Origin: Oopsacas minuta | Taxonomy: Eukaryota; Porifera; Hexactinellida; Lyssacinosida; Leucopsacidae | Assembly: GCA_024704765.1 (NCBI GenBank) | Contig: JAKMXF010000266.1 | Coordinates: forward strand, 248,001 to 312,000 | DNA length: 64,000 nucleotides | Direction: 5' to 3' | Shown here: one piece after another, positions 28,596 through 37,700 of the stretch | Position numbering within the stretch: the stretch's first letter is position 1 | Layout of the letters: every line of letters begins with the position of its first letter | Notes under the pieces: generated by a model | Told to the model about the DNA's origin: nothing | The model's input: only the letters and a program-made list of their open reading frames with translations | The model's database searches: none | Program-made: the position numbers and the translations under genes

Positions 28596-29819
28596 TCAAT
28601 ATAGAGTATAGTATGGCTCTTTTGCAGAATCTTTTGTGCGGGCTTGCTCACATTGTCTAGGTTTCATTTCCAAATACGTGTGTTGATATGATTGGGTTGA
28701 CTCCTCTACTTCATTCACATTGTAATACAATTTGTCTTTCTTTAACACCTGTTTAATATCTCCATTGGGGTACGACTGCATCCTGAGATATGGGTCGCAT
28801 TCCTTTCTCTCTCCTTCGTTGCTTGTTCCTTCTACAATATCTCCTATAACAGGTGTTCTACAGTATCCAGATTTACATAAGCAGATAGCTATCCCAGTTA
28901 GTAAACTTCCTATCATGAGTATTAAAAGGACGATTATTACTATACTTATCCCGGTAATTATGTAAATCATATGCTGGTTTATTTGCGTATTGTTGGTGTT
29001 ATAAGAGGTTGGAGCATTGGAACTCCATGTTGTAGAGTCAGTACTAGATGGTGAATAACTGGGTTCGTTACTTGTTGTTTGCATTTGAGCTGTAGTTACT
29101 TTGCCTTCGCATGTAATAGCTATTACACCTTGAAAGCAATCTCCATCATCAAAACGCGTGTAGTCACTTGTGCATTGTAGGAAATCAGTGGCCCCAGTGC
29201 AATCAATATCCACCAGTCCATAAACGCGTTTATATTTTTTCCCAATTGTAAACTCCGCTCCATTATGATAGCCTAACTTCTGACAAGCAAGATTAGTTGC
29301 ATTCATATCCCAACCTGGATTTCTATCTACGCAAAAATGTGCCCAAATATATTTCCCAGGATATAAGCTTTTCAGTTGTACAATACTACCATCTTCTAAC
29401 TGTAGAATATCTCCCTCATTATATTGGCTGGCATCTATACATGTCAGATTAATAATTACGTCGTTTAGAGGTACAAATTCCACAAAACAATCATCATTGT
29501 TTCTCCGAGGCAAGTCACAATAAATTGCTGCTGAGACTTGATTTTCATCTTCAAACATGTCTGTACTAATATCTTTGGTTTGGAAATCGACGAATGATTC
29601 ATTTGATAGTTCGTTACAAGCAACAATTCCTCCTCTATAATCGAATCTATGCCCACTGACATTATACCATTCTTCTATTCCCATCTTTGGTTGTGAAGGA
29701 AAGGAGATCTGTAACACATTGTTTATTTGTCTGAAAATGATTTCCTCTTGCAAACTACCCGCTTGCAATTGCAATACATAACAAACGGTTAATAATACAA
29801 TAATCGATCTTGATGGCAT
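28596..29819 (-). CDS. Kinase-less SRCR receptor with YxxM tail (3)
   Basis: 407 residues, intronless. Signal peptide about 1-20, divergent SRCR-like half, SRCR domain (LEDGSIVQL, YIWAHFCVDRNPGWDMNATN, LACQKLGYH, VDIDCTGATDFLQC), Thr/Ser stalk, TM about 285-315, tail of about 90 residues. Tail motifs are YLRM, YYNVNEV (YxN) and YLEM. About 120 bp of tail DNA (28660-28778) is almost identical to the tail of the gene at 27063 (27124-27242), whereas the ectodomains are much less alike. This patchwork shows that the tail is exchanged independently of the ectodomain. Confidence 0.8.
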   Translation of the reverse strand: MPSRSIIVLLTVCYVLQLQAGSLQEEIIFRQINNVLQISFPSQPKMGIEEWYNVSGHRFDYRGGIVACNELSNESFVDFQTKDISTDMFEDENQVSAAIYCDLPRRNNDDCFVEFVPLNDVIINLTCIDASQYNEGDILQLEDGSIVQLKSLYPGKYIWAHFCVDRNPGWDMNATNLACQKLGYHNGAEFTIGKKYKRVYGLVDIDCTGATDFLQCTSDYTRFDDGDCFQGVIAITCEGKVTTAQMQTTSNEPSYSPSSTDSTTWSSNAPTSYNTNNTQINQHMIYIITGISIVIIVLLILMIGSLLTGIAICLCKSGYCRTPVIGDIVEGTSNEGERKECDPYLRMQSYPNGDIKQVLKKDKLYYNVNEVEESTQSYQHTYLEMKPRQCEQARTKDSAKEPYYTLY

Positions 29820-30195
29820 TTTGAATAATTTTTCAAATCAACATACTACACAACTTACTATATACTCTCTGAATTTGTAAATCCTTCATTTTGTGGTTCA
29901 TTTTCTCAAGAATTTAGTGAATGTTGATGTCAACGTAAAACATATCCCTCATTGCTGAATACTATTACGTATAAGAATGTTGAATAACTCTGCAACGCAC
30001 TCACTAATATCAACTCAAGGTTTGCTTGCATTTTTATTTTCCTTTTACGTATACCCTCAATATTAAGAATTTATTTATTTATTATTTATATGTGAACTCC
30101 TACGTATGCTGGTATGATTGGAAATGCTTTGGTATCATTCACCATAGTATACACATATAGGTTTACAGAATTAGAATTTGTAATTTACCTATCAC
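29820..30195. other. Divergent promoter region
   Basis: Lies between the minus-strand SRCR gene and the plus-strand NHL gene. AT-rich, no gene seen. Confidence 0.5.
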
Positions 30196-31473
30196 ATGGC
30201 GTCCCCGATCACTCATCCATCTTCATCAAAAGAGGATGAAGAATCAGAAGATCCATTCGCTCAGGCTGAAACCCAAATACACGAAGCCTTGGATGGTCCA
30301 ATAGAACTTCTTTCTGGGAGGAAAGACAAGTTGTTAGCAGACATAAATGCATTACGTAAAGATTACAATGCAAAGAAATTGACTTGCTCAGAAAGCCTAC
30401 AAGAGTTGAAATCATCTCGAGAGGAATTACTGAACATAACCAGCTTGATGAGAGAGAACCAAGCTCAGGGGGAAATGATGAAAGCAATCAAAAACTTAGA
30501 AGCAAGAATATCCGCACTAGAAGAGGCAGCTCCCCCTTTCCCAGAGATTAATTTCACCTGTGATACAGGGGAGTTAACTGATCTTATTCCTACTCTAGGT
30601 GAGATACGATTAGCCAGTGACCCTGAGCCTACTAGCCACGCTCCTGATCAGTCTGAATCCAATATTCCCATCGATAAAAAGCCTCCTAAATCTTTCGGGG
30701 TCATTGGCAGAAAACCAGGAGAGATTGACAATCCAAATTGCATCTGTGTAGACAATGATAATGATAAGATTTATATTACAGACATGGGTAAGAGTTTGAT
30801 ACATGTCTTCTCAATACAGGGCGAGTATCTACGTGAATTTGCCAAGGGGAAAATGTCAGCACCTCATGGAATAGTATCACATAATGGTTTTGTATACGTC
30901 ACTGACTTTGAAGTGAATACCATATTCAAATTCAAACATGAGGAATATGAATTTGTGAAGAAGACGAATTCTAGGACTCCTGATGAGCGTTTGAATCGTC
31001 CTCATGGTATAGCAGCAGACAGATCAGAATTATATATAGCTGAGCCCTTCAAACACCGTGTATCTGTGTACGGAACAGATCTGACGTATAAAGGCACTCT
31101 TTTGAGTGGTGCAATAAAGAAATCATTTTCCATCCGTGTTATGAATAGACATTTATTCGTTCTGCAGGTTAGAACGAATACAATAAAAGTTCTAGACTTA
31201 CAATCAGGTGATGTAAAGAAATCTTTGGTAATTGACGAAGATGGAATTCCGTTGTTCAATGCACACTCTTTTGTATTTGATTCTAATGAGAACGTATACA
31301 TCTCAAACCATGGCTGTAATTACCTGAAGAAAATCCCCAAGCATGGTGGATTCGTCCAGATGCTACAGCTAGGAAAATGGGGTGTGTCTGACATCAGAGG
31401 AGTAGCTGTTGACAAGGAAGATAGGTTGTTCGTACTGTTTGGGAAGGGACCCTTTAGTGTGGCTGTATTATAG
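30196..31473 (+). CDS. Coiled-coil/NHL beta-propeller protein 2
   Basis: 425 residues, intronless, paralogue of the gene at 21064. The coiled coil spans about residues 20-120 (shared MRENQAQGEMMKAI and NLEARISALEE with the other copy), then a linker and NHL blades (NCICVDNDNDKIYITDMGKS, GIVSHNGFVYVTDFEVNT, HGIAADRSELYIAEPFKHRV). There is no RING or B-box. EPFKH is shared with the paralogue. Probably a cytoplasmic scaffold; partner unknown. The two copies are separated by five receptor genes, so the duplication is older than the present order or was interrupted. Confidence 0.75.
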   Translation: MASPITHPSSSKEDEESEDPFAQAETQIHEALDGPIELLSGRKDKLLADINALRKDYNAKKLTCSESLQELKSSREELLNITSLMRENQAQGEMMKAIKNLEARISALEEAAPPFPEINFTCDTGELTDLIPTLGEIRLASDPEPTSHAPDQSESNIPIDKKPPKSFGVIGRKPGEIDNPNCICVDNDNDKIYITDMGKSLIHVFSIQGEYLREFAKGKMSAPHGIVSHNGFVYVTDFEVNTIFKFKHEEYEFVKKTNSRTPDERLNRPHGIAADRSELYIAEPFKHRVSVYGTDLTYKGTLLSGAIKKSFSIRVMNRHLFVLQVRTNTIKVLDLQSGDVKKSLVIDEDGIPLFNAHSFVFDSNENVYISNHGCNYLKKIPKHGGFVQMLQLGKWGVSDIRGVAVDKEDRLFVLFGKGPFSVAVL

Positions 31474-31882
31474 AAACACAGTTCTATAAGTTATTTTTAC
31501 TTCCGTGTCGCTTATAACTTTTATTCGAAAATTATTCTATTATAGTATAAACGTATGTTAATAATTACAGACAACAGTGAAGCATCCAAAGACGTGGTCT
31601 GTGGAAACGGGAAACTTCTAGAGATAGAGGGGTAAAAAATATCGAGAATTCCTAGTCCAATATAAATGAACCTCCACTAACTGGTGTCTATGGAACCCCG
31701 TTTGTGGAGGTTACATTGTATATTATTGGGCAGATACTTGTTTCACTTATACAATGGACCGCGAAATAAATCTTACTAACGGTAAACATAGCTAATATTT
31801 TTCAAGAGTGACCTAATCGCCATATTTGCATTTATGTTGTAAATTAAGAGACTCGATTGATAATTCTAATCAAATAAGCTGT
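31474..31882. other. Intergenic region upstream of BUD13
   Basis: No gene seen. Contains a short hairpin element at about 31659-31720. Confidence 0.5.
31659..31720. mobile_element. Short imperfect hairpin element, possible MITE remnant
   Basis: About 60 bp. The left end CAATATAAATGAACCTCCAC pairs imperfectly with the complement of the right end GTGGAGGTTACATTG. No coding capacity; assignment tentative. Confidence 0.4.
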
Positions 31883-33292
31883 ATGGCGTCAAAACTAGAC
31901 TATTTAAAGAAATATCTAAGTAAGAGTGATGAGAAACAACTCCATTCGCAGATTGAGAAGGGAGAAAAGATAAAAATAAAAAAATCTACTAATTTTAAAA
32001 GACGTAAAAAAGTGTCTCAAACAGGAATTATAATCCTCAATCCTGAGAAAGAAGCAACTCAAGTTAGAGATTCTCAATCAAGTGAATCCTCTGACAGTGA
32101 TGGACCTACTGTAGTAGAGTCTAAAGTTCATAGCCGTGAGGCAATGAAGAGACTATGGAATCCTATTAATACAGATACAGTGACGTTATCGAGTGTTAGG
32201 ACTCGATATGATTCAGATGAAGGGTTACCTCCTTCCAGACAGAGACATGATTCAGATAGTGACATAGAAGTTACACGTGATAAATCTAAAAGCTCTGTCA
32301 TTAACTCAGAAAGTTCTCAAAAGAATCAAATAGACTCAGATAGTGATATAGAAGTTACAAGAAAATCTACAGAGACTAGACAACACAAACAAGAGAGTAA
32401 GAGAGATAGGAAGAGTAGATGGAGTAGAGATGAGAAAATGACGTCAGATAACTTATCATGTGCTGTGTTGTTACAAGCTAATGATACAAGTTAGTTAAAA
32501 TACGAAAATAATTACCTTCCCATCGGAAATATTCGATTCCTGAAATTCCACTTTCTTTGTACCAACGAATTTTTTATTTTAAAACCGAATATTTTCAAAA
32601 ATTCTGACCTCGCTATATGTTAATCCTAGCCTAAAACTTTGGTGGGGGGGGTATGCACAGGTATATAGAGAATTGTCAGAGCTATCCAATGAACCTATTT
32701 TTGAAGCTCCAGCTCTCAATTGACCGATTTAATTTTCTTTAGATCAGACAGTATATAGAGATAAACACGGCCACAAGATTGACTTACAGAAAGAGCTAGA
32801 ATTGAAAGCAGGACTGGATAAAGCGAAATTAGAAAGAGATGCTGAATTCAAATTAATGAAGTCTGGGATTGTTCAAGCTAAACTAAAGCAAGAAAAAGTT
32901 GAAGACTTTAAGAAAGAATCGAAGAAAGGCTTAAACCGATATAAAGGTGATGAATCTATGAATGAACTTCTCAAAGCGAAACAACTAATTGATGATCCAT
33001 TGTTAAAGATGAAAAGGAAAAAAGTTAAAAGTGAGTTATTCCATATAATTCGCGTATCACATTTTTGCCCCAAATTTCATCACATTTAATCAATCTAGAA
33101 AATCGACCTAAAAAGAGATGTAAGCCTACATACCAAGAACACTTCCCTAGCAACCGTTTCAATATAAGACCTGGATACAGATGGGATGGAGTAGATAGAT
33201 CTAACGGATATGAGAAGGAGAGATTCAGAATTATTAATGATAGAAAAGCTGATAATGACGATTATTATAAACTCGGAAATGAAGATCTGTAA
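31883..33292 (+). CDS. BUD13: BUD13 homologue, RES splicing complex
   Basis: Three exons: 31883-32489, 32743-33030, 33099-33292, phases 1 and 1, 362 residues. The N-terminus [13 protein letters not shown] and a Ser/Asp-rich middle with repeats of the [12 protein letters not shown] type match metazoan BUD13. Exon 2 begins at the [13 protein letters not shown] motif, and exon 3 carries the diagnostic C-terminus [20 protein letters not shown] plus EKERF. BUD13, with Snu17/RBMX2 and Pml1/SNIP1, forms the RES complex that stabilises the spliceosome before activation and helps retain unspliced RNA in the nucleus. At 362 residues it is shorter than the human protein because fewer middle repeats are present. 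Splice junctions follow GT-AG. Confidence 0.93.
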
Positions 33293-33468
33293 CAGTTATA
33301 CAATATTTTGATTAAATAATTATACGGTAGACTTTGAAGAGGTTGGTGAGTATGCGATTTACACGAACACTAGCCAGTCAAATGCTTACGAATATCCATG
33401 GTGTATTATAATGTAATTAATAACTAGCGTATTTAATAGTTTTTAATATTTGTTGCTAGCCTTAATAA

Positions 33469-34260
33469 ATGGATGATCCTCGAGAAAATCATTTTTTCCA
33501 GATTAGACTAGCGGAACAGGCAGAGCGATATGAAGAGATGGTACAGATGTTCAAACAGCTGATTTTAAAGGATCCAAAGAAGCTCACCGTAGATCAGAGA
33601 AATTTACTCTCAGTTGCTTACAAAAATGTAATTGGAGTACGCCGCGCTGCTTGGAGAATTCTCTGCTCCTTAGAAGCTAGAGAAATGGACAAGATGAAAA
33701 GGGAAGCGTCGAATGAGTTAGAAGTTATCGCTGAGTACAAGATCAGTATTGAGAAGGAGCTAGACGGGATTTGTCTGGAAATACTCACTCTTCTAGATGA
33801 ATCTATAATACCTAATGACGCAGAGAGTGAAGCTAGAGTTTTCTACTACAAAATGAAAGGCGATTACTTACGCTACAAAGCTGAATACAAAAATGGAGCT
33901 GAGAAGCAAGCAATAGCAGAAGAAGCATTGACTTCTTATACATCAGCAAACGAATTGTCAGTTGATTTAGTTTCAACTAACCCAATTAAATTGGGACTAG
34001 CTCTAAACTTCTCAGTATTCTACTATGAGATTATGAATGAACCAAAAGATGCATGTAAACTTGCTAATAAAGCGTTTAACGATGCTATTTCAGATCTTAA
34101 TTCTCTCTCCGAGAATGAATATAAAGACGCAGCTCTTATAATGCAGCTTTTGAGAGATAACCTGACCTTATGGACAGCTGATCAGCCTCAAGACGAGCCA
34201 GTCGAGCCTGTAGGGCCACAAGATGATGATGATGATGATGATGAGCCTAAACCTGAGTAA
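33469..34260 (+). CDS. 14-3-3: 14-3-3 phosphoserine/threonine adaptor
   Basis: 263 residues, intronless, only 177 bp after BUD13. Signatures are plain: LAEQAERYEEMV, RNLLSVAYKNVIGVRRAAWR, VFYYKMKGDYLRYKAEY, GLALNFSVFYYEIMN and LIMQLLRDNLTLWTAD. The phosphate-binding residues (the Lys and Arg of helix C, and the RY pair of GDYLRY) and the Asn of LALNFS are present. Overall it is nearer to the epsilon class than to zeta, but residues 1-60 diverge. The acidic C-terminal tail has a run of Asp (seven GAT codons) typical of the flexible autoinhibitory end. It acts as a cytoplasmic dimer. Confidence 0.95.
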   Translation: MDDPRENHFFQIRLAEQAERYEEMVQMFKQLILKDPKKLTVDQRNLLSVAYKNVIGVRRAAWRILCSLEAREMDKMKREASNELEVIAEYKISIEKELDGICLEILTLLDESIIPNDAESEARVFYYKMKGDYLRYKAEYKNGAEKQAIAEEALTSYTSANELSVDLVSTNPIKLGLALNFSVFYYEIMNEPKDACKLANKAFNDAISDLNSLSENEYKDAALIMQLLRDNLTLWTADQPQDEPVEPVGPQDDDDDDDEPKPE

Positions 34261-34718
34261 CATATTTATGCATTACCCTTGTGTACTAACTAATCTTACC
34301 TTATATTGTCAATCTCACTTATAAGCAGTATCCTATTCGTTATACCTAATACACTACAATTAATTCTGAAATATTCTGTAATACTGTTACATAGTGTATG
34401 TCTAATATATTACAGTAAACTTAACATTAATATGAACTTCATATCATAAGCAGAGAATGTTCTATGTAAATTCATTCAATTCGGTATTTACCAAGTTCTA
34501 CACTCTCAGTACCAAATTTCGCTCGAATATATTCAGTTAATTTCGAAAAATTAAGAGCCAAATCCGAATTTCCCTCATTTTACTGCGATAAAAAACTTCC
34601 ATTTTTCATGAATTTGAGATTTGGCAGTATTTCTTGTTATTTTGGGTACAACTCTCAATACAAATACTGGAATTCTTGTTCCAAATTTAATTATTTACAA
34701 ATACATAAGTTCACATAG
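34261..34718. other. Intergenic region between 14-3-3 and PITRM1
   Basis: AT-rich, no gene or repeat seen; includes the 14-3-3 3' flank and PITRM1 promoter. Confidence 0.5.
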
Positions 34719-37700
34719 ATGCTGTTGAAACCATTCAGATACACCTGCAGACATTTATGCAGATTATCATCTACACTAACAGCAGGAGAACGTATACACG
34801 GATATACAGTTAATAAAGTTGTAGACTGTCCTGAATTGAGTTTTATCGCTACAGAATTAACCCATGTAAATACAGGAGCACGTCACTTACACATAAACCG
34901 ATCTGACAGTAACAATACGTTTGCTGTATCGTTCCGTACAACACCCATGGATAGTACAGGAGTACCGCATATCCTGGAGCATACTACGTTATGTGGTTCA
35001 GAGAGATTTCCCTGTAGAGACCCATTCTTTAAAATGCTGAATAGATCCTTGGCTACTTTCATGAATGCTTATACTTCTAGTGACAGTACAATTTACCCAT
35101 TCAGTACTCAGAATAAGAAAGATTTCAATAATCTTATGGGTGTATATATGGACTCTGTGTTCTTCCCTTTATTGAGAGAAAACGATTTTAAACAGGAAGG
35201 ATGGAGACTGGAGTATGAAAATAACCGCGATAAAGACTCAAGGATTATATTCAAGGGTGTAGTTTTTAACGAAATGAAAGGTATATTTTCTAACTGTTTA
35301 ATAACGAATAAATACGAATGCTTAACAAAACCAATATTCAATTCATTTACATTTACACAGAGAATATAAATACTATTTAGCAGTAATTTCACTGAATTTA
35401 GTATAGGGAGGTTCGATGTCAATCACTTGATCTTGTTCCATAATAGATTCAACAGCTGGTGGTGCAGGTGGTAGAGTCAGTCTGAAGCTTTTATCAATCA
35501 CCTCGTAGAAAACAGGGCTCTTGAATATAGGGATATAGCATGTTATCCTATCTTCACTACGTAGTGTAGTATGGTGTAGAGATTCGTATATATGATTGCT
35601 TTGCATTGTACCCTCATTTTGGTATTGATTATCCTTTGCATGAGTATTGACATATATACTAGTCTCTTTCTTGCGTTTTATCTGTAAAAGTTTCTTCTTT
35701 TCAGAGTATAGTCTTAATGCTACCCCCGTTACAATACATATTGTTATGTAGGATAGGAATAATAGAATTGATAGTAGAGATATAACGATTAATTGCGAGT
35801 CCAATTGTAGCTTAATAGCGCTGTCTAACGTCTCATTATAACAATGCACAGCCCTTATACATAGCGTTATGAGTGAAATAATAATGTTGTACTGTCGATA
35901 CATTATTCGTTGTTAAAGTTTATCAAAAACACTCTTATATATTTGGAAGATTCGTATTATCTCATTCTATGTTTTTACCTAAGATATCTGCTCATAGTCC
36001 TGACATGACTGATGTGTATGATTGATATATTTTCCAAGAAAACTAGATCAGAATACATTACAGTGCTGTTTATACGCTGTAATACCGTATTAGCCACATA
36101 TGCGTTATTAATATAGAATTTAATATGACCTACGTTGACAATTATTTGGATTATGTAATAGTTATTATCTTAGTTGGTATACCAATTCGTTATTGTTGTT
36201 GTTTTGATAATTGTTGATCTAACAAAATTCCATTAATTTGCTGTATACATTTTACTTCTCCCTTTGGAAACATTTCTGTTTTGCTGTTTTAAATAGAGAG
36301 TACAAGTAAAATTTTTCATATATCAAGCGTATTTTCGAAAATCTGGCTAGGATTTAGAAACGCCGAATTGACTCAGTTTGCTTGATTTCATAGCAATTTT
36401 ATCAATTTGGCTGTAGCTGGTTTAAAATTCCCGATTTATGCTGTAATAGAACTTAATTCCCTCTTAGGCGTTATGGCTGGTAGAGATGAACTGTTCATGG
36501 TAGCACAACAGAGATTCCTTCTACCTGATCACACATATGGTCATAACAGTGGAGGAGATCCTCTTGTAATACCTCAGTTAACTTGGGAATTTCTTAAACA
36601 GTTTCATGCTACTCACTACCATCCAAGTAATTCTGTATTCTATACTTATGGAGATATTCCTATTGAAGAACATTTGGAGAGAATAAATGGAGAAGTTTTG
36701 AGTAAATTCAATAAGATTGAGGTTAAAACTGAAATACCTTTGCAAGATAGGTAAATCTTAGATACCAATAGAATGTAGCCATTCCTTCACTTTCCCCTAC
36801 GATAATTTCTCGCAGTTTCATTGTTAAATTCGTGGATTTCAAGTTTTACAGCCATAAATAGCAATTTGATGAATTTATTTGGGAAAAAAATGTTCAGATA
36901 GATAGCCAGAATACTTATTCAGCATTTTTATAAGAAAATTGACTTTATGTTTTATTGTAATTCATAGATGGAGCAATGCGAGAAGAGAACTAATAAACTC
37001 TCCAACTGATCCGATGTCACCAGACCCCAATAAACAACATGTAGTAGCTGAAAACTATCTACTTGGTCCGAGTAGTGATGTACTAAACCAGCGTCTAATG
37101 GTGGTGCTATCTCATCTCCTCACGGCGGGGCCTAACTCTCCCTTCTTCAAATCTCTAATTGAGACTAACACAGGGTTAAGCTATTCACCAGGTTCTGGGC
37201 TAAATGCTAATGGCAAGCAAGCTGTATTCTCAATAGGATTGAAGGGAGTTAAGAATGAAGATGTTGAGGATGTTATTACTACCATACAGGATACGTTTGA
37301 AAAGGTAATGATTATGCAAAGTCTTAAATTGTATAAATATGGTCACAAACCTTCAAGCAACATATATTTGTTGTATTGAACTCTGCGTATATCGAAGCAA
37401 TAATCGCGGTCCCTTGAGCTTCGGTATAATGGGAGTTGACTCTAGAACTTTTAATAGAGTTTGAAAGATGGATTTGAAGAAGAGAGAATAGAAGGAATTG
37501 TCCATCAGATGGAATTATCAATAAAGAGAGATACTGAGAACTTTGGACTTGGATTATTACACTCTCTTATGCCTACATTCATGCATGGAGCTGATCTTAG
37601 GGAAATATGTGATTTCCAAAAACACATTGACTACATTAAATCATATGACGGATGGGGGTCTCTGTTGAAAGAGAATTTCTTAGACAATTCTCACAGACTA

